DNA of 64,000 nucleotides from Coptis chinensis (Eukaryota > Streptophyta > Magnoliopsida > Ranunculales > Ranunculaceae): assembly GCA_015680905.1 (NCBI GenBank), contig CM027380.1, positions 50,755,001 through 50,819,000 of the forward strand, in the 5' to 3' direction. The notes beneath the pieces were generated by a model. The model made no database searches. It was not told where the DNA came from and saw only the letters and a list, made by a program, of their open reading frames with translations. A program made the translations under genes and the position numbers. This document shows positions 38,261-49,860 of this stretch, in pieces (position 1 is the first letter of the stretch; each line of letters opens with the position of its first letter).

Positions 38261-41200
38261 CCTTGTCATGTGGTGTACTTACTTTCATTTCCATATACTG
38301 ATAAGTACACCATTCAGGTAACCGGGCCCTCCTTATGGAGTGTGTGGCTGTAAGTACCGGATCCTAAGTCCACAGTTCACATAATTCACGTTTTCCACTT
38401 TCGCATGTTTTCTCGATTTTTGAGTCATGTTCCTCTATGGAGTGAATTAGGTATTTATTGTTTTTCGTGTTTCTTATAGTAAACAAATAAAAATAAATTA
38501 AAATTCATAAAAATCATAGACATAGCAATCCAACAAGTCTTGGGAATCGACTTTAAAACGACCCGACGTTGTAAACAAATTTTGTGGTTAAAAATTTGTT
38601 TGGGGTGGGAAATCAGTCTTTCCATCCGGATTGCTCGAACTTTCTAGTTGTGTTGTTTAGGTCCATTAGTATAGTTCATTGGGGTTGACGTTATCAAATT
38701 TAGTGTTCATTCGTTCGCATAACTTACGTCATGCACGCACTACGAGGCGTTTTCCACTATCTTATTAGTCACCCCCGGTTGGAATAGAGTAGTTTATGGA
38801 TCATTGGATTGGAAATTCTCTCCTGATCATTTCCATATCTCATTCGAAAGAATCGGACCGATAACGAAGCGGGAAATCTAGTTTGAAATTGCGCTAAAAA
38901 TCGACAAAAGTCGAAAAATACGAATTGGGCTTGGGCCGACTCAAGCCACCTAGAAGGGCCACTTTCTTTCAAAACCAAATCGCGATCTTCTTCTTCTCCA
39001 GCCGCTTGACACAAATTTTAAATCCAAACCCTATCAACCAAAATAAAAAAAAAAAAAAATAATAAAAAATAGAATACATCACAATAAGAAGACCACCCAC
39101 GCCCATTGTGAAACACCAATCTTCCACACAATCCAACCGTTTCCACCATTAAACCATCCACCAATTCAAGTTTTCATACCCACCGTCGTACCTACCATAA
39201 CCACCACTGTTGGTTTAGTTAGAGTTCATCAAACTCGCATCCACCACCATCTACAAACCCCAAATCAGTAAATAACTTCAATGGCGCAACGACGTAGAAT
39301 TCTGCCGGAAAACGCGTTTGCTTCCGACAGTTTCGCGCCATTTTATGACGCGGAGATGTTTAAGAGACATTGGAACGGACTGTGGTATTCGATGGGATTT
39401 CTATCACTATGATTTGGTAGAACAGTTTTTATAAGAAACGAAGTGGAGGGAAATAGGATTTTCATTAGGATAGCGAGAACGCGAGGGAAGTTACGAGACG
39501 CTTGTTGGTCGAGCTATTAGGAATCACCCTCAGAAACCAACCTAGATAATGCACCATTCAGGAATCCAAGAATACCGCAGTTCCTGTTTTGATGAAAGAT
39601 ACGGGTCATAGAGGGTGAATACAATACGATATCTCATTGCGTTAAGCCGGGACGACCACGAGAACCAATCAACCGGCCGCCGCCGCCGTGGATTGGTAAG
39701 AACGCCCCTGAAAGACAAAGTCACGACATCGGACTTCAATTAATGCGACGCGTTCTCGAATTTGCAAACGAAGGAGTATAATTTCTGCATCCTTGATTTA
39801 ATTTTGAATGTGATTAGAGGAGGGGGAAAGAGCCCGGCGCTCTTCCCGTATTGATCACTAAGATTATGCTCTCATTTAGAGCCGCCGCTAGATCTGCTCC
39901 TATTAAGATCAAATTGCCTTCTAATGCGAAGTATTTATAAGGAATGCATCCAAAAGACGTGGCGTTGTCCGCAGAGAAGGAAGTCGAAGCCGGATAATGT
40001 AGGGAAGATATGACATGGTTGGTTGAGGATAATTTTGATAGTCATACTTCTAATTTAGAACGATTGATAATGCCGCAAACCGGGTTTGCGATGCGCTTAT
40101 CATATCTGTGAAGATATTAGACATAGACAAATCGTGCTTCGAATAAGCAAACGAACCTTCGGGACGATAGTTGAAATGCTCGTAAAAGGTCGACGATATC
40201 TTGTCTAACATGGAGGTTATCCACAATAATCACCAAGCCCAAGATGCCGTACTCAAGACCGGAGATGGAAGCACGGCAGCTTTGTTCAGATAGAGATGCT
40301 ACGACGCATGCCACTCGTGGATGAGTCCGTCTCACCGAAGTCCGAGAGAGGCATGAGCCGTCGCCGCCAGAGCCAGATGGCTCAAGCCATTCGTCACCAC
40401 AGCCAGCCTCCATCTCGGGGACCATCTTCTTCACACGCCTAGGTGTGCACCATCATTGTGTCCTTTAATTACATTGGTTTTATTGTTTTGTTAGTGGAAT
40501 TTTATTTCAGAGTTAGATTGAGTATTAAGTTGTTAATTTTCGATTGCTTGGATTTCATATTATTTTAATATAATTTATTTTGATTATCTTTTCATTATAG
40601 ATAGTTGTCTTGGAGTAAAAGTTGAAAATTAGGCCGATACCGCATATCTATGATTTTTTGTAGCGGTAGCATGATATGTAGGAGAGTTTAGAAGTTACTA
40701 TTCTAAACCAAGTTTAAAAGATACCAGGGGTTGTTAGGAAATCAAAGACATGGTTAGTTCCGTTTTGGGTTTGGCGCTTCCTATTTCTCGAAATTGCCTT
40801 AAAACAATTTGGCAACTTGCCGATTCGCTTTGGAAACCCGTAACCTATTTAAACTTCCATCATACTACACTCACAACCCACACTACACCCCACAATCATC
40901 TTTCACTTTTCACTCCAGCCCTTTTTTCTAGTTTTTCTTGTTTTTTTTTTAGAAACTCACTTTCTTTTCCTCTACGACGAAGCCAGCACTTAAAGCAGAG
41001 CGACTTCGCCCTACTTTTATCAGAATCGAAAATTCACTAGAGCCACCGCTTCAAGTAGAGCGACCAGCTCAAACACCGGAAATCAAAAATCACCGAAACC
41101 AGCCTTCAATCAGAGCGCGACCACCAATCAAACTCTAGAATCCAAAACCAAAGAGCGACTTCGCTTATAATGCGCCCGCCTCTTTTTAAACAACACAGAA

Positions 41201-42170
41201 TTTTAGATTTTCCGAGGTTCTTCCAGGTTTTCGCAGCTATTCTACAAAGTAGTGTTGAGATGACACCACCTATAGTCATTCCCCGAACAGTCTTTTGAAG
41301 ACTTGATGGGAACCTATACCTATGGAGCATCGTTCATGAAATGATCTTGCAATTAGGATGGCGGCATCTTCCGGTGAGTGATGCCGATTCTTTTTCACCT
41401 AAGCTAACTGAATTCTTCTATAATAATATTACTTTTTTGTACCCAAGAAGGAGAACAAAAATTTTCCCTTACTATTGATGGTACGACTATGGAATTCAAT
41501 AAGCACTTGATAGCTTTGGTTTCGGGATTGCCATTACCTGACCCTATGCACACGTGGGGATATATGACAGATAACTCATACCTATATGAATATGCCTATT
41601 TCCATGAGTATTATGGGGGAGGGGTATTTCATATCATGGACCAAGACCAATATAACATCGCCTCGAAAGTAGCCTATCACTGAATGTAGGCATAAACCAT
41701 GTTGTTCATCATGATGAACATTCTAGGGGAACGGCAGTTTATTTCGCCAATAATACCGGTGGTGACGTTTTCCTTGCTTTAGCCGAGGGACGTCGTAGGT
41801 ATGACAATTCCCCGAGTTTTAGTTGCTACTCTCGCTTTGAGCCCATACCTTGAGGCATAAGTACCTTCTTATGCCTGTTTTGGTTTGTCGCCTTTATATG
41901 CTTGCCTTGCCCATATTCTCAGTACCGCGATTACGATTTGGGAAAGGGTCGAAATCATGAGACCCACCAATCGTGGGGTAAGATCATTCGAGCCATGACT
42001 TGGTCGGGATGGCAGGTGCAACCACATTTGGTTGCCCCTTACACCCCATCGGACCAAATAACACTAGAGAGGTTAGCACTAGTTGATGATACACGACGGA
42101 AGGCATGGCAAGTTGTTATGGCATGGCAGATCGCGAAAGAACCTCTTATAGAAGAGGATGATGGCGAGTA
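38261..42170 (+). pseudogene. Athila copy 2 post-pol region with Athila-specific (env-position) ORF remnants
   Basis: A gag/pol-unrelated region characteristic of Athila. A start-like MAQRRRILPENAFASDSFAP begins at 39,281 and coding-like pieces continue to about 42,170 (e.g. MEFNKHLIALVSGLPLPDP and TWGYMTDNSYLYEYAYFHEY at 41,489-41,683; TWSGWQVQPHLVAPYTPSDQ near 42,000-42,060). In this family the position corresponds to the env-like/'ATHILA ORF' gene. Whether it ever served as an envelope cannot be told here. Broken. Confidence 0.6.
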
Positions 42171-43145
42171 AATGCTGGGGTGCAGGTAAGTTTTTAGTTA
42201 AGTTAGTGTCTGCTTATGTCCCAAGCAATTTAAGTCTGTTAACCCCATAATGGGTGGAACTCTTATAGTGTTCGCGTCGGGTTTTTATTTCCTATATTAG
42301 TACGTTCTAACATTGTTTTGCGATGTTTCGAATTTCCGCGTTTCAATGGTATTTTTCCTACCCTCTTTATTTAAACGCTTTGAGGACAAAGCATGCTTTT
42401 TGTTTGGGGGCATAGAAACACGTGTAATTAAGACATCTGTTAGGATAGAGATATGTATAATGTGCACTTGTTTTCTAGTTAAAATTTCGAAAATTCAAAA
42501 ATATAAATAAAAAAAAAAAATATGCTATACACTTAGGAATATTGGTATTGTTTTCTTCCTCCATGCTCTTAACAATCTAGAAGTCTCAATGAGAAAGCTG
42601 TTGCATCGTAATAATTGTTAGAAACTTAGGTTAATATGTATGTAATAATCTTTGCATCTATCTATAAATTTATTACATGAGTATCTATGATTGCTAGCAG
42701 TAAGTTTCTGAAATCTAGGCTAGAGTACTTATTCTACAAATCCTGTGAGAATATAGCCTAAAGCCTTATATGAGCGAAACATTTGAGAAATGACACAAGG
42801 GAGAAGTAAAATCCGGATAGAGAAATCACACGTCCACTTGCTTGATCACTAAACCATATCCTAAGCGAGAATTTAGGCCGCTCTTTGGATCGATATAGCC
42901 AGAAATTCAAACCTATGAATTATGTTCCACTAGTCGCCCCTCTGAGCCTTTCTTTAGCCTTCCATAAACCACAATTCCTTTACCCTGCTACAAAACAAAA
43001 CAAAATAAAAAAATCAACCTACCCAATTTAGAATAAGTCTGAGAATAGAATGAGGAAGAAAGAAGAAGAGAAAAACCTGTGTAAACAAAAATTAGTTAGT
43101 TGCTTCAGAAAATAAAGAAAAGAAGTTTCCATCCAAAGAGAAAAG

Positions 43146-43178
<33 letters not shown>

Positions 43179-43224
43179 AAAAAAAAAAACTCCAAAAAAA
43201 AATAATAAAAAGGGAGTCAAAGGC

Positions 43225-43258
<34 letters not shown>

Positions 43259-44018
43259 GGCTAAGGATGGAAACAAAGTGTAGAAGCAAAAGTAATTAAC
43301 AAGGTTTTCTCTAAGTTACATAATATGAAGACTCTATTATCTCAGACTTGTCCTTTTGAATATCTATTTCCTTCCTTCTTAAACTATCTCCTAATCCCAT
43401 GACACCTAATAAAGACCTCTAGCTCAATTAGGAATAGGTTAGTGTGATAGTAAGTGGCGATGTGTTTGATCGACCCGGCTTCCTTGTTGTCATTGAGATT
43501 GTAAGGTAAAGTGTGCCCACTTACATTAATCGGAGTAGCTAAAACTTGAGTGGAAAAATCAGAGAGGTTTTTGTCTTGACATTTATGTGAGGACCTACTT
43601 AAGGACGCTATTCCGAGTTCTCAGAAACAAACCTGCTAAACATTTCATAGTATTACTCATTGTTATATGTTTATTGTAGATGATTGATTATTATGCATAT
43701 ATTAACTTAGGTTTTTTACTGTTATTCTTATGTAATTGCTATAGAGATGTATAGATAGTTGAGCATGAATAAGGAAACAATAGTTTTATTTTCTTAGTCG
43801 TTGTAGTATAGATGAAGTTTGTGAGTACCTTCACTGGAAAACTCTCACGAGGCTATAACTCGTCCACTAGGGAATTCCTAGTGGTTTAAGGCCTTGTTGC
43901 ATATGGTCAATGCAATCGCACTCAGCGAAACGAGAGTAGTTAGAACTCCATTTTTGGTCACTTATTCTAATTTCTCATCTTTGCTTGAGGACAAGCAAAA
44001 TGCTGTTTGGGGGTGGTT
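42171..44018 (+). other. Athila copy 2 3' untranslated region and polypurine tract
   Basis: No coding potential. Two long A-rich homopolymer tracts lie at about 43,146-43,190 and 43,226-43,255. The sequence GAGGACAAGCAAAATGC then TTTGGGGGTGG at 44,006-44,016 immediately precedes the 3' LTR and is the plus-strand primer, in the usual Athila form. Confidence 0.8.
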
Positions 44019-45372
44019 TGATAAGAGCCCAAAACTGTAGTTTTAACCCCTTAATAATCATACTGTTAGACCAATTATGTGAATAATAAGTAAGAGTTAA
44101 TACTGATTACGTGTTTCTATGCATTTCAGGCTTCAAAGTCCATTATGTGCAGAAATGTGCCACTTTAGCGAGATAAAGGAGCAACAGTCAGCAGAACTTC
44201 CGAATGCCATATCTTTGGACTCAGACATCGGATTGAGGCCTACCTTACGTCAAAACGACCGGCTCGGAAAGAGCTTTCCAATGGTCTAAGCCTTGACCCA
44301 ATCAGAGGAGCAGAAGTGGACGAAAAGTCTGTGGAAGCCAACTGCAGCTGAAGAGGCCTTTTTGGACTGAAAGAATTGGGTTTTGGGCCTGATTCTCTGG
44401 CCCAAACCATGGCTCCAAGCCCATGCACGAATTTTGGATCTGGATGTATAAAAACAAAAGCTTAGATCTTTGTTAATGGTAGCTAGTTAGACCTAAATTA
44501 AGATATAGAATTATAGATCTAGTTTTATTAATTAAATTAAGTTTTAGTTCCATTTAAATTCTTGTTTTAGATTAAATCTCTGAATCATTGTTCTTGATTG
44601 ATTAGATAAATAAAGTAGTATTTTTATCAAGTTTGAATTTTGTCAATTCCATTCTAGATCTAATTTCAATTCTTGTTCCTAGTTCATTCCAGCCATTAAA
44701 TTAGATTCATTATTGTTCAAATTAAGTAAATCTAAATTTCTTACATTATGTTTAGTTTAGATTCAATGGGAAATGTTAGATTGATGATTCAAGGCTAAAC
44801 CTCCATTAGAGGGGTTGATGAAGCCTTGATGAAACCTTAGTTGTTTAGTATAGAAACGTTGTAGCATATATTCCACTCTAGAAGGTCGCGTTTCGCCATG
44901 AGAATGGGTTGGGGAACCTCACATGCTAGTTATTCTTGGTAGAAATGGCATGAACACTAGGGATTAGACTCGGAATTCTTGCCGTGAAAACGTAAGAATC
45001 GAGATACCACAATCTGTACTAGGTCATTAAGTTGGATTCGAGGTGGATTCAATTCCCCTCTAATTCCTTTATCTAGAGTCAAACAATAGTATTTCCATAG
45101 CATTTGTAGTTAAATTCTAGTAATCATCTTAATTAAGTATCGTAGTATAATATTTCGTAAAGCTCTCATTGACTTAAGAGCGACTAGTTAGACTTAGAAA
45201 ACAATCCATGCTAGGGAACTAGGAGTGGAACGAACTTCGTACTCCATTTAGTGCAATTCGCATTGAGAGTAGAAGCTTTGATAATAGACTCGTAAAAGTT
45301 TAGTTATAGTTTACTTACGTTGTGAATTCATAGTTCATTTCGTAGGTAAATTATTCAATTTTACATTTATCA
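44019..45372 (+). repeat. 3' LTR of Athila copy 2
   Basis: 1,354 bp, nearly the same sequence as the 5' LTR with about 2-3 percent differences by eye. It ends TTTATCA, followed by the GGGGC duplication and then the remainder of the MULE intron. Confidence 0.95.
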
Positions 45373-45445
45373 GGGGCACTCATTAATTCATAGCTTTATA
45401 TTTTCACATGTTTCTATTGTAGGAATGTCTAGGAATGTCACTTGA

Positions 45446-46465
45446 TTAAAGGATGTTGCAAATAATTAGAGTTTGAAGGTTGAAATTCAAAGTTTACAAG
45501 CTATGCCGAGAGATAAGAAGCTTGCTTTTGGAAGATAAATTTGCAACCACATATTTGGAAAAGTTTTATTTTGAGTTTTTATGCTTTGAGTATGCATTTT
45601 TTTTTCTTCAACAAATAAATTGTTAGCTTAAGTAATCGACTTGATGAGCTATCTAGTTCTTACATTTTTTTGGTGAACAATGAAAATTTCTATAGAAGTG
45701 CGATATTGTTTATGAATTTCCAAACTTGTTCTAGATTCATTGGCTGTGTATGTGCATGCCACTTACCATATGGCGCCATGTCTTTCAAGATTAATGGGTT
45801 TTTGCTAGATGTATCCTCACTTTGTTTCCTTTGTGTGCAGTTCAATGATTTAAAGGCCTCTGAACCTTTAGTTAAGTACATCAGACAATCCAAGTTAAGT
45901 CTCTCAATCCATGTTCAGTGTTATTGACAAAAACAATAGTTACAACTAGTTTGCAATAACAAAAATATATTTCTCTTCCCTATTCCTACTTTAAGCCAAA
46001 ATGCAATTGAAAGACTGGAACAAATCACTGCACTAAATAACTACTTACAAATTTCTCACAAGAAATAACAAGGATGTATAAAGCTTATCCATATTCTAGA
46101 GCACTTCGAACAGATAATGGAGGACCTTGCACCAAGCCTTGGGAAATTAGATCATGGTTTTGAAACAAAACAATTACACTTATATCATCATGGAAGTGGC
46201 ATATGACTTTCTTGTCAATCCTTCTAAGGTCTGCATATCACATCTCACGTTTTCTAGCTGCTTCCTGTAGTGCAGTCTTGATTAGCCTTTTCGCGCTTCC
46301 CTGCATCAACCAAACCCAACAAAGGCTTTAATCCACATTACAAGAGACTACAAATCATGACCTGTAAAATTATATAACAGAAATCTAAATCTAAAAGTAA
46401 CTGGTTACACATGTAACCTAAGTCATATTGACACGAACATGTATCAAACAGGCAAAGTACCCAAA
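45446..46465. other. MULE interior: transposase 3' flank and unassigned DNA
   Basis: Downstream of the putative transposase stop. Contains open frames at 45,670-45,927 (plus) and 45,690-45,893 (minus) without recognised domains. On the minus strand near 46,230-46,305 a short exon-like stretch (SAKRLIKTALQEAARKREM, then stop) could be the last exon of a captured gene, but I cannot assign it. Confidence 0.3.
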
Positions 46466-46680
46466 TTTGAGATTGAGCAGTGACTGTAATTGTGTGTCCG
46501 ACTCTTGATGACGCCGCACCATATGAGCTCTATCGAATCCCAAAAATTTGATGGTGCCGACTAGCAAAGTTAGTAAAACCTTTGGGTGATGATACCAGAG
46601 GTCTGGGGCTCGAACCCCGCCAACATCAAAGAGTTACTGATCTCATTTAAAACAGGCTTACCAATAATAATAAAAAAAAA
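46466..46680 (+). mobile_element. tRNA-derived SINE, copy 1 (core 46,553-46,680)
   Basis: Core with RNA polymerase III-like boxes: A-box-like TAGCAAAGTTAGTAAAACC and B-box-like GGGCTCGAACCCCG (near 46,606-46,619). It is followed by a tRNA-unrelated part (catcaaagagttactgatct) and an A-rich end. AAAGTACCCAAA occurs at 46,454-46,465 and again at about 46,680-46,691, a likely target duplication. Copy 2 at 50,218-50,343 shares the core but lacks about 87 bases found between the left repeat and the core here. Confidence 0.75.
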
Positions 46681-47249
46681 AGTACCCAAAAGTGAAGAAC
46701 ATAATCTTCAATATGTAAGTGTCGGATTTGACGATGATACGTATCTGCGACACATATTTTTTAAAACAGCGAGTGTCGATGTTAGATAGCATGCAACTGA
46801 ACTAAAGTTGAAATGACAAGACAAGCGTGGGCGGGGAACATCTTCATAATGCAACAAGTAAACACGGTAAACCCTGGGCGATAAAGCATATATATCAAAA
46901 TCTTGCATGAAACATTAAAAACAAACAAAAATCGATTACCCAAACGAAGTGTGATTGCTAATTATTAATGTATATTTACCCGCATACACCTTCACCATTC
47001 ATGGCCACAAGAGTCAGTCTCTAACTTGATTTGAGCTTTAGCCCTCTCAAAGTTATCAAACACATGCAACATGCATATTCTGAACACATAGTGGCTCCTT
47101 CTCAATCGGACTATCAAAAGTAAGAAGCAAAATGGAAAAAAAAAATAAGAGTATGATGTAAAACTTGGCACGACCTAAATAATGGTTTTGAAAAGAATAT
47201 GCACCACCAAGTACACTGACCAAATTTGTGCATAGAAATTATAGAGTAC

Positions 47250-48171
47250 CTGACTCATTTGACCACTAATTGGGATGGCACCGAATCCCAAGTTTCGAAG
47301 AATCAAAGACAGAAGACGCGTTGACTCACAAGTGCGAGTAAACACCATTGATGTACTTCCCAGGTATATCGCTTAAAATAAATACAAGGTAGCAGTCTTG
47401 CGTGTGATTTTAAATTAAATAGAGGTTAGCACAGAAGAATACAGTTTCTGGGATATGTGACAATGAATACTTTGGGTTGGGATCATACTAAAAATCACAA
47501 ACCCCACACCAAGTTAAGTCTCAATAATTGGCTCAGTACACAGCTTTTAATGCCCAATTAACCCAAGATCTTGGAAAATATAGTGGAAAGAAGAAAACCT
47601 TGTACTTTGCAGGAACAAAGCGATACTTCTGCTTTAGAGTGTTAACAGTGGAATATTTAGAAGCTGCCTCAATATGAATAAACCAAAAAAACTGAGATTT
47701 AGACCATAACTGATACAATTATGCAGATAGTGCAACACCAAGCACTAGTTATGCAAAGATACACGAACTCATCAACCATAAAGAACACAAACAGATACGT
47801 AAAATAATAGGGTAGAAAGGGAACACACCTTCACAGGATTCCGCGACATGTCCTTTGTAGTTTGCGGACCTAGAAACACAAGGTAACAGATTAGTGAAAG
47901 CTGATGGTTGTTACCCAATGACATTAAAAATAATAATTAAAAACCATAGTCACAAAGCTTGAAACTATGAACTCAAGGGTTCCCTTTGTCATTACAAGAA
48001 TTAGAGCATTGCAGATAGAAAACAGGAAAACTTGTCAAGACATGTACATCTTACCTTTTTTGTCATGGTAGCAGAAAATAAATATGTCTTATACTGCGGA
48101 ATGGCCTTCAAAATGTTATCAATTGATTCCTCAAATTCCTCATTCAATAATCTATCTGCCTCATCCAAGAC
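47250..48171 (-). pseudogene. Captured DEAD-box RNA helicase fragment (RH10/DDX47/Rrp3 type)
   Basis: Four exons in order on the minus strand. 48,171-48,055 (117 bp): [19 protein letters not shown] and FSATMTKK, i.e. motif II (DEAD) and motif III (SAT). 47,869-47,829: VRKLQRTC, shortened by two bases. About 47,673-47,599: IEAASKYSTVNTLKQKYRFV then PAKYK. About 47,370-47,250: [20 protein letters not shown] then [17 protein letters not shown]. Acceptor/donor signals flank them (e.g. CAG|GTC at 48,171; AAG|GTAAG at 48,055). The match is to the rRNA-processing DDX47 family. Motif I and the C-terminal motifs (HRVGRTAR) are not seen and the reading is disrupted, so it is non-functional. It lies wholly inside the MULE TIRs, between the SINE and the right TIR. 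Confidence 0.88.
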
Positions 48172-49392
48172 CTGCCAAATACAAGCAAGTTATAATTAGT
48201 AGGTAAATAATTGATCCGTAGATGGAAATTAAGTTCTTGTATTAAAAAAGTTATGCAACGCCATTTAGAAATTAAAATAAAAAAGGAAAAGCACTTGAAC
48301 CAGTAAGTGTTTGGAATGTTGTTCACGCACATACCACTACAAAAAAAAAATATGGGACTTGGTCGGACAAAGGCGATACAATCTTCTAGGGACAAGAAAC
48401 CACTATAAATTGTTTTCAAAATTAAGGGGGCAATTTTTTCATGTACAAAACATCGTTTGTTAAAACAGAACTCCTAGGGACAAGCAGTCATTTGTTTCGA
48501 CTTACGGTTTTTTTTAAAAAAAAGGTAAAATTCTCTACATTTTATTATCCTTTTTATCTTAGTTTCATAAGCCACGCCCCTCCTCATAGCATCTTAAAAT
48601 CCCTAGGCAATACTCCTACCGTTCATCCTCCCTCCTTGAAGGCTAAGTGGTCGATAGAGCGCATTCCAAAGGCGAAAGGCTTTATAGGAGGAAGAAAAAA
48701 GGTGGGCACTTTTATAATGAAGAAAGATATGTGTACCAAATTATTCTTGACATCAAGGAACTTCTCAATTGGCCACTAGCTCTCTCCTACATTGTCATGT
48801 AGAGTGGTCTTTGAAATTAGAGAAGATAGACTTGCATGATACAATGATCACACCAGCCATGCTTCTAAGGGTTGACTATATAGGCTCAAAACTCTCACCA
48901 AGTACGAGACAGTGTCAAACCTGTTTTGAGTTTTGACAACACAATTCTACACAAAAGCACCATGACTCCTGACTCACCCAAACAATGAAGAGTTGCAGAC
49001 TACATTAAGTAAATTAACTTTATGTAAGTTACATCACAAACTTGAATCTATATCTCAATTTTTTGTTTTGAAGCTTCTGATTCAAAAACAAATACTCCAA
49101 ATTATTGCAAGCAACTAGAGCTGAAGAAATAGAGAAATGATCTTATGTTTACATCAGTTTGTATTAAATCAAATCTTGGAAGCTAGACTCAAAGCTTACC
49201 AAAAATACTCACCCAAGCCACAACCGTTAAAATCAGACCCCAAGAACACAATCAAATTTGTTTCAGAACTACCAAACTCAGACTCTATAGCGATAGAAGT
49301 TCAATCTCATGAATTTTGTGAACCGATTTGAGGAAAACAGGCGAAAGAGAGAAAGATAAAAAATGGTATGTAGGAGAGAGTGTTCTCACGAA
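48172..49392. other. MULE interior between the helicase fragment and the right TIR
   Basis: No gene recognised. Open frames at 48,441-48,779 and 49,137-49,331 (plus) have no familiar motifs. This stretch may be captured intron or sub-terminal MULE DNA. Confidence 0.4.
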
Positions 49393-49541
49393 AGAAGATA
49401 TTGGGGAGAGAGAAAATAGGAGAGAGGTTTGGGGTTTTCAATTTTTAGGACCCGATTTTTAAAACCTTCATGAGAATATATCGCCTGATATTTCACTTTT
49501 TTGTTAAGTCCATTTTACGGATGTCTGTCTGTTAGCCGGGC
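49393..49541 (-). repeat. Right terminal inverted repeat of the MULE
   Basis: Reverse complement begins GCCCGGCTAACAGACAGACA and pairs with 26,577-26,725. It is followed by TGTATATATATATATACATG, the other side of the (TA)n target. Confidence 0.9.
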
Positions 49542-49559
49542 TGTATATATATATATACA

Positions 49560-49760
49560 TGATCTCCCCACCATGGAGAACATGCTCACAAAAATTTAGC
49601 ATATTCAAAGAAATCTAACATTACAACATGCTCACAAAACTTTTAGAGCGTTAAGTGAAAAGTTCAAAAATGAACATAAATGAACACTAATTTTTACATG
49701 GTTAGAGATATCTAAATATTATGATTTTTTGTGAGAATGATCTTCATGGTGGGGAGATCA
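49560..49760. mobile_element. Short MITE-like inverted repeat element
   Basis: Left end TGATCTCCCCACCATGGAGA pairs with the reverse complement of the right end (TGGTGGGGAGATCA, 49,726-49,760) over about 34 bases with few mismatches. It is about 200 bp long with an AT-rich centre. No unambiguous target duplication was seen. It sits 18 bp from the MULE end. Confidence 0.6.
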
Positions 49761-49860
49761 TCTCCACAAAAAACTGGCCTTAATTCATTTGTATGTTGAA
49801 AATGTGGCTATAATGTGCGCATAATGAATGTGCCTCTATCCCTCCCCTATATATATATAA

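Larger units (their letters stand above)
30736..45372 (+). mobile_element. Athila-type Ty3/gypsy element (copy 2), full length, inserted in the MULE intron
   Basis: 14,637 bp. LTRs 30,736-32,093 and 44,019-45,372 begin TGATAAGAGCC and end TTTATCA. The element is flanked by perfect GGGGC duplications (30,731-30,735 and 45,373-45,377). Internally it has a tRNA-Asp-like primer site, gag, protease, RT, RNase H, integrase, a long post-pol region with an Athila-type ORF, and a purine tract. By eye the LTRs differ by roughly 2-3 percent, implying an insertion on the order of one to two million years ago if plant-typical rates apply. The body is broken in many (well over a dozen) places, more than the LTR similarity alone would predict. 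Confidence 0.95.
28161..45445 (+). pseudogene. FAR1/MULE-type transposase gene, spliced, interrupted by Athila in its last intron
   Basis: Exon 1 (28,161-29,164): an acidic start, a FAR1-type zinc-binding DNA-binding region (EFDSLDDVYSFYNNY, GFSVRSWSDRKKDG, VRKEYVCYKHG, then CKA..V and H.H, residues about 36-130), then the MULE transposase core with candidate catalytic Asp in VVIFDTTYNTKRYG and IIIDQDPAMTKA. A 95-bp intron (29,165-29,259) follows. Exon 2 (29,260-30,512) has YCNWHIL, GMSSSQRVEN (candidate third acidic residue), a SWIM zinc finger (CTCKKFESLGVPCRH) and a CX2C-type C-terminal knuckle (CNGCNKVGVSHDKRNC). Exon 3 (30,594-30,667) is acidic; intron 30,668-45,422 holds the Athila element; exon 4 (from 45,423) ends at TGA 45,443-45,445. 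An in-frame TAG at 29,292-29,294 and a one-base shift near 29,375 indicate loss of function. A domesticated FRS host gene is less likely because TIRs flank it. Confidence 0.85.
26577..49541 (+). mobile_element. Mutator-like element (MULE) with long TIRs, FAR1-type transposase and captured helicase exons
   Basis: The two ends are inverted copies of each other over about 150 bp. The outermost 39 bases, GCCC.GCT.A.AGAC.GACATCCGTAAAA.GGACTTAAC, match with five mismatches, and the similarity continues inward through 'aaaaatcgggtcctaaaaat' and 'ccccaaacctctctcctatt'. Both ends abut (TA)n, so the expected 9-bp duplication is consistent but cannot be read uniquely. Removing the nested Athila element (30,736-45,372) leaves about 8.3 kb. 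The left half has the transposase gene on the plus strand. The right half holds exons of a DEAD-box helicase on the minus strand, the hallmark of a transducing (Pack-MULE-like) element. Confidence 0.88.

Noticed and set aside
39542-40434. Minus-strand genes in the Athila post-pol region
   Set aside because: They lie opposite the plus-strand Athila ORF region and have no recognisable motif.
43092-43289. Phenylalanine-rich minus-strand reading frame
   Set aside because: Produced by A homopolymers in the Athila 3' untranslated region.
48341-48375. CACTACAAAAAAAAAATATG as the tip of a second CACTA element
   Set aside because: It starts like a CACTA end, but no inverted partner, target duplication or sub-terminal repeat array was found nearby.
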